From Saccharopolyspora ipomoeae (GTDB lineage Bacteria > Actinomycetota > Actinomycetes > Mycobacteriales > Pseudonocardiaceae), in contig NZ_JASAOF010000003.1 in assembly GCF_029952525.1 (NCBI RefSeq), positions 496,001 through 560,000 of the forward strand: DNA of 64,000 nt, given 5' to 3'. The notes under the pieces were generated by a model. It made no database searches. It saw only the letters and a program-made list of their open reading frames with translations, and was not told the DNA's origin. Every line of letters begins with the position of its first letter. The stretch's first letter is position 1. Position numbers and translations under genes: made by a program. Shown here in pieces: positions 8,182 through 16,376 of the stretch.

Positions 8182-8931
8182 ATGCAGAAATCGATCGCCG
8201 CCAAGGCAGCCGCCGCCAACCTGCGTCGCCGCGTCTACCGCGTCGCCGAACTCGCCAGGCTCGGCATCAGCCAGTCCACCGCCTATCGCTGGGCTCGTGC
8301 CGACGGCCCGTGGACCCGCCTGGCGCCCGGAATCGTGCTCGTCGCAACAGGTCCCGCGACGGTGCGCGACCGCATCGACGCCGCGTTGCTGCGCGCGGGC
8401 CCGGGCGCGATGGTCACGGGGATGCACGCGGCACGGCTGCACGGCTTGAAATCGCCGCCCGAGTCGGCTGACGTCCACATCCTCATCCCGCACGGTCAGA
8501 AGATCCAGAGCTATGCGGGGACGCGCTTCGAACGAACCACCCGCCTGCCGAAACCTGTTTTCGTCGACGGGATTCCGGTCGCCCCGCCGGTGCGCGCAGT
8601 GATGGACGGCGCCCGCACGTTCCTGTCCGCGGCCTTGACCAAGCAGCTCCTCTTCGAAGCGGTTCAGCACGAGAACCTCTGCGATTTCGAGGAACTGGTG
8701 ACCGAGATGAATCGCGGCAGTCGCCGTGGCACGGCCTTGCCGCGCGCGACGCTGCGCGCCTACCGCCTAGACCTCGCTCCACCGCGCGATCTGCTGCGCG
8801 TGGCGCCGCTCGCCGGTTCCGGGAAACCGCCGCCGTCCGCGCGGGCAGCCCGTTCACGTCGCCATCCGCTGGCGGTGGCGGGGCGCCTGATCAGTCGCGC
8901 GTTCCTCAGGACACAGGCGCTGAATCCCTGA
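8182..8931 (+). CDS. AbiEi-like antitoxin-domain protein with altered C-terminus
   Basis: The protein has 249 residues from the ATG at 8182. The N-terminus (VYRVAELARLGISQSTAYRWA, in part) is a winged-helix motif like that of type IV AbiEi antitoxins. It is followed by LAPGIVLVATGPATVRDRI, the region before PGAMVTGMHAARLHGL, and VHILIPHG. These match the common actinobacterial AbiEi-like family. Relatives usually continue into a DUF559/nuclease-like domain. Here, after about residue 190, the sequence becomes Arg/Pro/Ala-rich without a domain, so the 3' half is probably frameshifted or truncated. No AbiEii toxin is adjacent. The 3' end overlaps the convergent patatin gene by 26 bp. Confidence 0.65.
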   Translation: MQKSIAAKAAAANLRRRVYRVAELARLGISQSTAYRWARADGPWTRLAPGIVLVATGPATVRDRIDAALLRAGPGAMVTGMHAARLHGLKSPPESADVHILIPHGQKIQSYAGTRFERTTRLPKPVFVDGIPVAPPVRAVMDGARTFLSAALTKQLLFEAVQHENLCDFEELVTEMNRGSRRGTALPRATLRAYRLDLAPPRDLLRVAPLAGSGKPPPSARAARSRRHPLAVAGRLISRAFLRTQALNP

Positions 8932-9850
8932 TCGCGAGGCGATCGTCGACCGGTTTCCCGGCGATGTCCACGGCACGTCCCGGCGGGACCGGTGTCGCCG
9001 AAGGCAGCCAGCTGCCGGCGCTGCGCCACGCCGTGTCGATCAGAGCGCCGGAGTGCGCGAACGAGTAGGGCGAGAGCCCCACGACGGAAGGAGCGGGCAC
9101 CACGTACAACTCGCAGCGGGAGGCGTTGAGCTGCATGTCGAGGCGTGCTGCGGAGACCATCGCCGCACCCAGGGCGGCGCCGTTGACTCCGCCGACCGAG
9201 CGCGGCGGTGTTTTCGGCGGCGGCCAGGTCGCGATGGAGCCGACCCCGCGGCGCCGGTCCGCGTTGCGCTCGAACGGCTCGGTCCCACCGCAGGGCAGCA
9301 CGAACACGCGCTGAGCTCCCTGCTCGACGGCGCGGCTGATCGGCATGAAGGCCGCGGGGCCTCCGTCGACCAGCCAGCGCTCACCGACCTTCACGGGTGG
9401 GAACATCCCGGGGATCGAGCAGGACGCCACCAGCGGTGGCAGAGCGGGTCCCTCTTCGAAGTAGACGGCTTCGCCGCTGACGAGGTCGGTGGCGGTGACG
9501 GTCAGCGGGATCTCCGCCTGGTCGAGCCTGCGGAACGGGAGGGTCTCGTGCAGCCATCGGGCGAGCCCGTGGTTGCCCATGACGTGGTTGGACAGGCCGA
9601 GCTTGCCCGCGAGGATCCTCATCGGCTGGATCGGGAATACGTCGGCGCGCCGCATCGACTTCCACAGCTCGCGCAGCTTCTCGACACCGCGCACGGTGGG
9701 GTCACCGGCGATCCACGCCGCGTTGAGCGAGCCCGCGGAGGTTCCCACGACGATGTCAGGGGTGACGCCGTGCTCGATCAGTGCCGTTGCCAGACCGGCC
9801 TGGATGGCTCCGAAGGTGGAGCCGCCGGGCAGGACCCATGCTGTGCGCAT
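8906..9850 (-). CDS. Patatin-like phospholipase
   Basis: The protein has 314 residues from the ATG at 9850, which has AGGAGGGAG upstream; an in-frame start at 9868 adds six residues and overlaps that site. Patatin features are the oxyanion loop PGGSTFGA near the N-terminus, the nucleophile elbow VGTSAGSLNA (Ser about 38) and the catalytic Asp in VDGGPAAFMP. It is a serine lipid acyl-hydrolase with a Ser-Asp dyad and no signal peptide. It is convergent with the AbiEi-like gene. The substrate is not predictable. Confidence 0.9.
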   Translation of the reverse strand: MRTAWVLPGGSTFGAIQAGLATALIEHGVTPDIVVGTSAGSLNAAWIAGDPTVRGVEKLRELWKSMRRADVFPIQPMRILAGKLGLSNHVMGNHGLARWLHETLPFRRLDQAEIPLTVTATDLVSGEAVYFEEGPALPPLVASCSIPGMFPPVKVGERWLVDGGPAAFMPISRAVEQGAQRVFVLPCGGTEPFERNADRRRGVGSIATWPPPKTPPRSVGGVNGAALGAAMVSAARLDMQLNASRCELYVVPAPSVVGLSPYSFAHSGALIDTAWRSAGSWLPSATPVPPGRAVDIAGKPVDDRLAIRDSAPVS

Positions 9851-9911
9851 CAGCTCTCCCTCCTGCATTCACCTTGTGCGCAAGAGTAGCGAGGAACGCA
9901 GTATTCGCAGC

Positions 9912-10346
9912 TCAGGCGTCGCCGGGATCACCGCGCCTGCGGTGGCGCTTGATCTCCGAGCGCCGCTTCTTGCCGGCCAGGCGCCGCCGCTGCGATCCCT
10001 TGGTCGGCTTGGTGGGGCGGCGCTGGGCCGCGGGCGGTGCGACGGCGGCGGCCAGCACGGCGGCGAGGCGTTCGCGCGCGGCTTGGCGATTCGCCAGCTG
10101 CGCTCGGCTCTCGGACGCGGTGATCGTGATGACCCCGTCGACGAGCCGCTTGCCGAGCCGCTCGAGCGCCCGGGCGCGCAGCTTCTCCGGCACGGACGCC
10201 GCCCGCGCGAGGTCGAAGGACAGTTCCACGCGTGAGTCGGTGGTGTTGACGCCTTGCCCGCCCGGTCCGGACGACCTGGAGAAGCGCTCGGAGAGCTCCG
10301 CGGGCGGGATGCTCCAGGCACGGGTGACGGGCAGGTCTTCGGGCAT
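9912..10346 (-). CDS. arfB: Peptidyl-tRNA hydrolase ArfB (ribosome rescue)
   Basis: The 144-residue protein keeps the GGQ loop: SRSSGPGGQGVNTTDSRVEL at about residues 24-43. It ends in a very basic tail (KGSQRRRLAGKKRRSEIKRHRRR) that inserts in the empty mRNA channel of stalled ribosomes. ArfB hydrolyses peptidyl-tRNA on ribosomes without a stop codon. I chose MPEDLPV at 10346 because it matches the family length; upstream codons read into the repeat pair at 10400. Confidence 0.92.
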   Translation of the reverse strand: MPEDLPVTRAWSIPPAELSERFSRSSGPGGQGVNTTDSRVELSFDLARAASVPEKLRARALERLGKRLVDGVITITASESRAQLANRQAARERLAAVLAAAVAPPAAQRRPTKPTKGSQRRRLAGKKRRSEIKRHRRRGDPGDA

Positions 10347-10399
10347 ACCGCCAGCATGCCGCAGTCCATCGGCGGGCACGGCGGCACCTGCCGTGCGGC

Positions 10400-10441
10400 T
10401 TGGGATCCTTCCTGCCACCTGTGCGGCAGAAAGGTTCCCAA
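10400..10441. repeat. Inverted pair of the dispersed element
   Basis: Arms 10400-10416 (TTGGGATCCTTCCTGCC) and 10425-10441 (GGCAGAAAGGTTCCCAA) pair over 17 positions with two exceptions and an 8-nt loop. The pair starts 10 bp after the stop of the serine hydrolase gene. Confidence 0.8.
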
Positions 10442-10450
10442 GCAGGCGAT

Positions 10451-11818
10451 TCAGCTCCCGGCGGGCCTCCACCCGGCGACCCCGCCTGGCACCGGGGCGT
10501 CGGCGGCGTAGGGGGTGCGGGTGAGGATGAACGTGTTGAGGTTGAGGTGGTTGGGTTTGCCGTCGGCGTCGCGGCCGATGCGCAGGATCTCGCCCGCGTA
10601 GTAGCCGTCGAGGCCGGTCCAGGTGCCATCGCCGTTGGGGCGGAAGCGCGAGGCCCTCCCCTTGCGTCCGTGCCCGAGCCTGAGGTCAAGAAGACCGTTG
10701 CTCAGGACCCGTAGCACGTGCGGGGACGGGCCCCAGTACCACTCACCGGTCAGTTCGAGCAGTCCCATGTCGACGTCCGGGCGGGGGATCCAGGGCTCCG
10801 GGATGCGCGGTTCGTGCTCGGCGAGAGCGTCGAGCAGGTCCGTGCCGAGGGCTCCGGTGACGCCGGCCGTGGTGTTGGCCATGAAGATCACTGCCTCGTT
10901 CTCGGCCGGGTCGGTCCAGACGCTGGCCAGGAAACCGGGCATGGAGCCGCTGTGGCCTGCGAGCCTGCGACCGTTGTGCCGGATCAGCTGGAGGCCCAGG
11001 CCGTAGCCGGAGCGCCATTCGGGTCCGTCGTCGACGGATCCGGGCACGCGCATCTCCGCCACGGTGTCCGGGTGCAGAACCTCCCCGGTGTCGCCCAGGA
11101 CGAACCGGGCCCACCTGGCCATGTCGTCAAAGGTCGACCACAACTGCCCGGCCGGTGCCATCGCACCGGCGTCCTCGGCCGGTTCCGGCAGCACGACATC
11201 CGCCCACGGGTGCACGGCCAGCCCTTCGGCGTGCGGTGCGACGTTGCTCAGGGTGGTGCGACGCATCCCCAGCGGCTGCAGGATTTGGCGTTCCATCACC
11301 TCGTGCCACGGGGCTCCGCGGAGGCGGGCGACCAGTTCGCCCAGGACGCCGAACCCGACGTTCGAGTAGTGGAACTGGTGGCGCGGTGTCGGGCGGATCG
11401 CGCTGTCGTCGATGGTGGCGAGCAGCTCGTCGGCGCTTCCTCCCGGGGTGCGTTCCCACCACTGCCCGGCGGGTTCCGCGGTCAGGCCGCTGCACTGGCT
11501 GAGGATCTCGCCGATGCTGCGGTTGCCGAGCGCCGTTCCCGGGAGGTGCTCGTCGAGCTTGTCGGTGAGGTCGAGGCGACCTTCATCGCGCAGCCGCATC
11601 ACCAGGACGCCCACGAACGTCTTCGTGATCGAACCGACCCGGTACTGGGTGTCGGTGGAGGCGGGTGCCCCGTTGACCTGGCCGCGGGAGTCGACCCAGA
11701 TGGTCTCGCCGTCGCGCAGCAGGCCGGCGATGAGGGAAGGAACCCGGTTTTCACTCTGCTCCACGGCCAGGCGTCGCAGCAGCACGCGCTGGGTGGAGGG
11801 CAGCAGACTCGTCACCAT
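10451..11818 (-). CDS. Serine hydrolase, class C beta-lactamase/DD-peptidase family
   Basis: The protein has 455 residues. The SxxK motif lies in VGSITKTFVG (about residues 61-70), the YxN motif in HYSNVGFGVLGEL, and an HxG-type third motif in LAGHSGSMPGF. The last 110 residues form a C-terminal beta-rich domain (LELTGEWYWGPSPHVL to FILTRTPY), common in actinobacterial esterase or DD-peptidase relatives. There is no signal peptide, so a cytoplasmic esterase or peptidase is likelier than antibiotic resistance. It is monocistronic, with a repeat hairpin at its 3' end. Confidence 0.88.
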   Translation of the reverse strand: MVTSLLPSTQRVLLRRLAVEQSENRVPSLIAGLLRDGETIWVDSRGQVNGAPASTDTQYRVGSITKTFVGVLVMRLRDEGRLDLTDKLDEHLPGTALGNRSIGEILSQCSGLTAEPAGQWWERTPGGSADELLATIDDSAIRPTPRHQFHYSNVGFGVLGELVARLRGAPWHEVMERQILQPLGMRRTTLSNVAPHAEGLAVHPWADVVLPEPAEDAGAMAPAGQLWSTFDDMARWARFVLGDTGEVLHPDTVAEMRVPGSVDDGPEWRSGYGLGLQLIRHNGRRLAGHSGSMPGFLASVWTDPAENEAVIFMANTTAGVTGALGTDLLDALAEHEPRIPEPWIPRPDVDMGLLELTGEWYWGPSPHVLRVLSNGLLDLRLGHGRKGRASRFRPNGDGTWTGLDGYYAGEILRIGRDADGKPNHLNLNTFILTRTPYAADAPVPGGVAGWRPAGS

Positions 11819-11880
11819 GCCTCAATGCTGTCACGCCAAAGGTCGTGCGCACGCGCATCGTCTCCGAGCGTCCGGGCGGA

Positions 11881-11897
11881 GTGGCAGGAAGGTTCCC
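11881..11897 (-). repeat. Dispersed element after the CPBP protease gene
   Basis: Read on the minus strand it is GGGAACCTTCCTGCCAC, 11 bp after the CPBP stop and in the same direction as that gene. Confidence 0.8.
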
Positions 11898-11907
11898 GTG
11901 CTTCGGC

Positions 11908-12867
11908 TCAGGCCTTGCGGCTGCGCCGTTCGACTCCCTTGCTGATCCCCTGCTTCACCACCGGGAACTTCACGGGCAGCTTTCCGATCATGATCAGGAC
12001 GAGGATGAGCAGTGCCAGCACGATCCAGCCGGTCCAGCCCAGCAAGCCGACACCGGCGTTGTCGACCGGATGTCCGGCCTGGCTGAAGACCAGCGCCATG
12101 GTGCCCGCGGAGTTGAGGAATCCGTGCGCGATCGCCGCCGGCCAGACGCTGCCCGACGCCAGCCGCAGCCAACCCAGCAACGTCCCCACCAGCACGCAGA
12201 AGCAGCCCATCATCAAGAACGCGACCACGACGGGCACGGTCGGGTAGTTGTAGCCGAGGAGCAGGATCGGGGCGTGCCACAGGCCCCACAGGACACCGGT
12301 GGTCAAGAACGCGCCGGACTGACCGAGCGGGAGCAGCTGCTTGACCAGGTAGCCGCGCCAGCCGAGTTCCTCACCGAGCGCGGGAACCGCGTGAACCCAC
12401 CCGAGCAGGAAGATCCAGCCGAGCTGGGTCACGGCGAGCCCGGTCGGTGAGACCTGGTTCTGCTCACCGACGACGGTGGTGCCGGTCTGTTCGGCGAGTC
12501 CGGAGAACCCGGTCCAGTCCGCTTCGTAGACGCCGAGCAGGTATCCGACCACCAGGGCGAGCAGCATCGCGACCAGCGGCCCGGCGCAGCCCAGGAGCGC
12601 GTAGTGCCACCACTTCTTGATTCCGCCGGGGTTGGTCAGTCCCAGTGATCGCAGTGGGGTCGGGCTCGGGCTGATCCACCGGCTGACCACCAACGCGGCC
12701 ACCGCGGGCATGAACATCATGAGCGCGAGGGCGACCGGCGCCCACTTCCACGACAGCCCCTCGCCGGTCAGCCAGAGCGGAAGGCTCAGCAACCAGGCCG
12801 GTGCGTAGGCGAGGACGACGAACCAGACGGTGCCGCGAACATCCACTCGATCACGTTCGGAAGCCAC
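11908..12867 (-). CDS. CPBP family intramembrane metalloprotease
   Basis: This 319-residue protein has about eight membrane segments. The CPBP (CAAX protease/bacteriocin-processing) signature is present: motif 1 PALGEELGWRGYL (Glu-Glu about residues 176-177), motif 2 GVLWGLWHAPILLLG with the catalytic His, and a later motif with His in AIAHGFLNSAG. This is a Rce1-like glutamyl/metal protease of the cytoplasmic membrane. Substrates of actinobacterial members are mostly unknown. Start MASERDR at 12867. Confidence 0.9.
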   Translation of the reverse strand: MASERDRVDVRGTVWFVVLAYAPAWLLSLPLWLTGEGLSWKWAPVALALMMFMPAVAALVVSRWISPSPTPLRSLGLTNPGGIKKWWHYALLGCAGPLVAMLLALVVGYLLGVYEADWTGFSGLAEQTGTTVVGEQNQVSPTGLAVTQLGWIFLLGWVHAVPALGEELGWRGYLVKQLLPLGQSGAFLTTGVLWGLWHAPILLLGYNYPTVPVVVAFLMMGCFCVLVGTLLGWLRLASGSVWPAAIAHGFLNSAGTMALVFSQAGHPVDNAGVGLLGWTGWIVLALLILVLIMIGKLPVKFPVVKQGISKGVERRSRKA

Positions 12868-12925
12868 GCTGGCATTTTGCCAACGTTTTCTGAGTTGTCG
12901 CTGAGCACGCCCTGGGATGAGAGAA

Positions 12926-12966
12926 AGGGGGCCTTCCTGTCATCCGACATGACAGGAAGGCCCCCT
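12926..12966. repeat. Perfect inverted pair of a variant element
   Basis: The 18-bp arms A+GGGGGCCTTCCTGTCAT (12926-12943) and its complement (12949-12966) surround a 5-nt loop. The GGGAACC half is changed to GGGGGCC in both arms, so the stem was kept while the sequence drifted. It lies 20 bp beyond the PBP stop. Confidence 0.85.
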
Positions 12967-12985
12967 CGTCGTCACGATCGCTCGC

Positions 12986-15184
12986 TCACGGAGTTGGTGC
13001 TCCGGGCTGCGGAGCTTGCGCGGGCGGTGCCGCCGGTGTGCCCGGGAGGGGCACGGTCGGCAGACCGTTGTGGATCTTCGTCATCGCGTCGAACCAGGTG
13101 CGCGCGGGCACCTTGCCGCCGTAGATGTTGCCGTCGCCGCACAGGTACGGCGGTGAGTCACCGCCACCGTCGCAGATGCCTTGGGGCCGCTTGCCATCGG
13201 AGTAGGTCAGCACCGCGCCCGCCATCTGCGGGGTGGCGGCCAGGAACGCGGCGGACTTGTGCTCCTGGGTGGTGCCGGTCTTGCCGATCATCGGACGCGC
13301 CCACTGAACCGCCTGCGCCGCTGCGCGGGAGGTTCCCTCGGTGTCGTCCTTGCTGAGCCCTTGCGCCAGCCCGGTCGCCACCGCCGGCGACACCGCCTGC
13401 TCGCAGCCGGGCTCGTTGAGCGTGACCGGGTTGCCGTAGCGGTCCTTGACCTCCTCGATCGGCGTCGGCGGGCAGTAGACGCCGTCGCTCATGATCGTGG
13501 CGGCGACGTTGGACAGCTCCAGCACGCTGGTCGGGGTGAAGCCGAGGGTGAAGGACCCGTTGTTGCGGTTCTTGATGGAGTCGCCCAGCGACGGCCCGTT
13601 CGACCCGTCGTCCTTGAGCGTGGATCCCAGCGCGTTGACGCCGTTGATGCTCTTGCGCATGCCGAGCTTGGCGGCCATGTCGACGGCGTTGTTCAGCCCG
13701 ACGCGTTCCAGCAGCGCCACGAATCCGGTGTTCGGGGATGTTGCCAGCGCCATCTGCAGGGTGCGCGGTCCGGGCCGGACGCCTTCGGCGTTGTGCACGG
13801 TGTAGGGCGCCAGACCGTTCTTGTAGACGCGCGAGGTGTAGCTGGCGGGCACGTCGATCGTGTCGTAGATGTCCATGCCGCGTTCGAGCGCGGCCCCGGC
13901 GGTGAAGATCTTGTAGATCGACCCGGCGCCGAAGGGCTGCACTCGGCTGACGATGTCGTAGGCCGTCTGCCCCTTGCTGGGGTCATTGCCGAAGTCGCGG
14001 TTGGCGACCAGTGCTCGGACCTTGTGCTTGTCCTTGCCGGGTTCGACGACCGACATCGCGTTGGCGATGCCCTCGGTCTGGGTCGGGACCTGCTTCTGGG
14101 CGGCCTGCTTGGCCGCGTCGGAGGCGGTGCGGTCGAGCGTGGTGCGCACCGTGTACCCGCCGACCTTCAGCTGGTCGGTGTCGATCCCGTAGCGCTCGAG
14201 GTAGTCGCGGACGTAGGTGCAGAAGAAGCCGTCGGTGGTGCCGTCACCGATGCCGACGCAGCCGTTCGGCGGGCGCCCCAGCGGGGAGAGCACGCCCAGG
14301 GGCTCCTGCTTGGCGATCTCGGCGTCTTCCTTGGTGATGCGGATGTCGTTGTTGCTGTCCGCCATCAGGTCGATGACGAGGTTGCGCCGGGCGAGCGCGT
14401 CCTGCGGGTTGCTGTTGGGGTTCAGCGATCCGGGCTGGTTGACGACCGCGGCCAGCAGCGCGGACTGGGCGATCGTCAGCTTGTCCGGGGTGGTGCCGAA
14501 GTAGGTTTGGGCGGCCGCTCCGACGCCGAAGGTCTGGTTGCCGAAGGGCACCACGTTGAGATAGCCGGTGAGGATCTCTTCCTTGGACATCGTGCGTTCG
14601 AGCTCGACGGCGATCTTGGCTTCGCGGAGCTTGCGCGCGATCGTCGTTTCCTTGGCCTGCTCGGCCTCGAGCTCGTTGGTGGCCGTGACGTGCACCAGGT
14701 AGTTCTTCACGTACTGCTGAGTGATCGTCGACGCGCCCTGGGCGGTTTCACCGCTGCCGATGTTGGTGGCCAGGGCCCGGATGGTGCCGTGCCAGTCGAC
14801 GCCGCCGTGGTGCCAGTAGCGCTTGTCCTCGACCGCGGTGATGGCGGCCTTCATCGTGTCGGCGATCTGGTCCGGGCGGGTTTCGACCCGGTAGTCCTTG
14901 AAGAAGTAGGCGATGGGTTTGCCGTTGCGATCGGTGACGGTGGACACCTGCGGCATTTCCTGCTTTGCCAGCGAACTCGACATTTTCGACATGGCATGGG
15001 TGGTCTGGTTGACCATCGCCCCAGCCCCGGTCGCCACCGGCAGCAGTAATGCCGCCACGAGTACGCCGGCAAGGACGCACAGTCCGAACATCTTCAACAG
15101 CACGCCGCTGCGCACGCCAGCCCCTATCACCAAAGTGTCCGCAAGATCCGGCCACCGACCGCGGGACGCGGCGCACATCCGCAC
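12986..15184 (-). CDS. Bifunctional penicillin-binding protein (GT51 + transpeptidase)
   Basis: The protein has up to 732 residues. The GTG at 15184 is the longest start; the ATG at 15178 has better spacing from GGGAG. A membrane anchor lies at about 30-55. The GT51 glycosyltransferase has EDKRYWHHGGVDWHGTIRA (about 118) and QGASTITQQYVKNYL. The transpeptidase has SxxK in GAGSIYKIFTAG (about 420), SxN as SPNTGF, and KTG in GKTGTTQEHKSAAF (about 634). It should polymerise and cross-link peptidoglycan outside the membrane. A Pro/Ala tail ends the protein. It lacks a PASTA domain, so it is closer to PonA1-type than PonA2-type enzymes. It is monocistronic. Confidence 0.93.
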   Translation of the reverse strand: MRMCAASRGRWPDLADTLVIGAGVRSGVLLKMFGLCVLAGVLVAALLLPVATGAGAMVNQTTHAMSKMSSSLAKQEMPQVSTVTDRNGKPIAYFFKDYRVETRPDQIADTMKAAITAVEDKRYWHHGGVDWHGTIRALATNIGSGETAQGASTITQQYVKNYLVHVTATNELEAEQAKETTIARKLREAKIAVELERTMSKEEILTGYLNVVPFGNQTFGVGAAAQTYFGTTPDKLTIAQSALLAAVVNQPGSLNPNSNPQDALARRNLVIDLMADSNNDIRITKEDAEIAKQEPLGVLSPLGRPPNGCVGIGDGTTDGFFCTYVRDYLERYGIDTDQLKVGGYTVRTTLDRTASDAAKQAAQKQVPTQTEGIANAMSVVEPGKDKHKVRALVANRDFGNDPSKGQTAYDIVSRVQPFGAGSIYKIFTAGAALERGMDIYDTIDVPASYTSRVYKNGLAPYTVHNAEGVRPGPRTLQMALATSPNTGFVALLERVGLNNAVDMAAKLGMRKSINGVNALGSTLKDDGSNGPSLGDSIKNRNNGSFTLGFTPTSVLELSNVAATIMSDGVYCPPTPIEEVKDRYGNPVTLNEPGCEQAVSPAVATGLAQGLSKDDTEGTSRAAAQAVQWARPMIGKTGTTQEHKSAAFLAATPQMAGAVLTYSDGKRPQGICDGGGDSPPYLCGDGNIYGGKVPARTWFDAMTKIHNGLPTVPLPGTPAAPPAQAPQPGAPTP

Positions 15185-15404
15185 TCCCGCTCACCGATCC
15201 CAGCGGTCGGAAAGAACCACCGGCTTCCGCTGCGCGGAAGCAATCGGCATCGTTTCGCTTTGCCGTCAACCAGTTCGTTGATATCACACCCGGCCGCGTG
15301 GCCCGCGTGCTGCCGAACAACTGAATTCGACTTGAAATCGACACGGAGCAGGGCCTGATCACTACACTTCGTGACAGATTGGTTCCCTTGCTCGCGGAGG
15401 AAAG

Positions 15405-15782
15405 ATGACCGACCCGTTCCTGGATTCGTTGGCCACCGCACTCGGCGGGCAGACCGCAACCGCGCTGGGTGCTGCGGGGACGATGGCCTTGGCCAAGGTC
15501 CGCGATCTGCTGCGCCGCAGGTCGCAGCAGGATCCTGACACTCAGGCGGCCCTGGAGGCGGTCGAGCGCGAAGACGCGGGGCCGGCTCAGATCACCGCGC
15601 TGTCCGAGCGCTTGGACGAGGTGTGCGCCGAGGACGTGGAGTTCGCCGAGGAGCTGCGCCGCGAAGGAGCTGCCGTGCACAACGAGATCACGGCGTCGGA
15701 CAACGTGGTCAACATCAACAAGGGCCAGGTCACGAACCTCGTGCAGACCCGCGAGATCAACGGCGGGATCACCTTCAACTAG
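15405..15782 (+). CDS. Small protein with C-terminal amyloid signalling motif (RHIM/BASS-like)
   Basis: The protein has 125 residues; ATG start with GGAGGAAAG upstream. Residues 1-90 are predicted helical: a Gly/Ala-rich hydrophobic stretch (FLDSLATALGGQTATALGAAG), then a basic segment and acidic helices. The last 25 residues are Asn/Gln/Gly-rich and end LVQTREINGGITF. This matches, position by position, the actinobacterial amyloid motif VVQARDIHGGVHF found at the ends of NLR-like and cell-death-associated proteins. The helical half resembles the associated Bell-type domain. I infer a self-assembling signalling or membrane-active effector. No NLR or protease partner is adjacent. Its stop overlaps the convergent neighbour by 8 bp. 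Confidence 0.7.
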   Translation: MTDPFLDSLATALGGQTATALGAAGTMALAKVRDLLRRRSQQDPDTQAALEAVEREDAGPAQITALSERLDEVCAEDVEFAEELRREGAAVHNEITASDNVVNINKGQVTNLVQTREINGGITFN

Positions 15783-16194
15783 GTGACTGATCCGATTCGT
15801 TGAGCCCGGCGAGATACCGGTTGTACTCGGCCAGTTCCGGATCTTCGTCGGCGTCGACCGGGGGCGCCGGCGGCGGCACGAGCGGCCGCGTCCGGCGTTG
15901 TTCCGCTGTCTCGGGTGCTGTCGTCCGCTGCTCTTCCGAAGTTTCGGGTTCGCTGCCGGTTTCGTCCTCGCCGCGCTGCTGAGCGAAGTCCATGCGGACG
16001 AGCTTGATCCAGAGGAAGATCGTGAACGCGCCGAACAGCGGCCACTGCAGCGCATAGCCGAGGTTCTGGAAGCTCCCGCCCGCCTCGTGCGCGCGGTCCC
16101 ACTGCCACACGGCGAGGAAGCCGGTGGCGATCGTGGCCACGATGAACAGCACATGCAGAAGCAGCCAACGTGGGGTCAACAGGCTGCGCAACAC
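15775..16194 (-). CDS. Two-helix membrane protein of unknown function
   Basis: The protein has 139 residues from a GTG at 16194 (VLRSLLTPRWLLLHVLF). Two hydrophobic segments (about 10-30 and 48-66) contain the pattern RWLLLHVLFIVATIATGFLA and GGSFQNLGYALQWPLFGAF, a combination frequent in small actinobacterial membrane proteins. The rest is an acidic, Pro-rich cytoplasmic tail ending EYNRYLAGLN. The longer open frame upstream of 16194 has no support. Function unknown. Confidence 0.75.
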   Translation of the reverse strand: MLRSLLTPRWLLLHVLFIVATIATGFLAVWQWDRAHEAGGSFQNLGYALQWPLFGAFTIFLWIKLVRMDFAQQRGEDETGSEPETSEEQRTTAPETAEQRRTRPLVPPPAPPVDADEDPELAEYNRYLAGLNESDQSPS

Positions 16195-16355
16195 GCTTCC
16201 GATTCTAGGTGCTCCCCGTCCCCGGCGGCCGCCCGGCATCTGCGGCGACGACCACCGGCCACTGTCGGTGACTTCACCGCCCTCACGCCCACGGGCGCGG
16301 TGTGGCCGACCCCACAGGACGGATGTGCCCGCGATCGGATGATGCCCGCACGGCC

Positions 16356-16372
16356 GTGACAGGAAGGTTCCC
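16356..16372 (-). repeat. Dispersed element directly after the MFS stop
   Basis: The minus strand reads GGGAACCTTCCTGTCAC, a perfect consensus copy beginning 4 bp after the stop codon of the MFS gene and in its direction. Confidence 0.85.
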
Positions 16373-16376
16373 TGCT

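Noticed and set aside
7681-8931. 416-residue version of the AbiEi-like protein
   Set aside because: The first 167 codons overlap cvnD in another frame and lack homology; the ATG at 8182 begins the recognisable domain.
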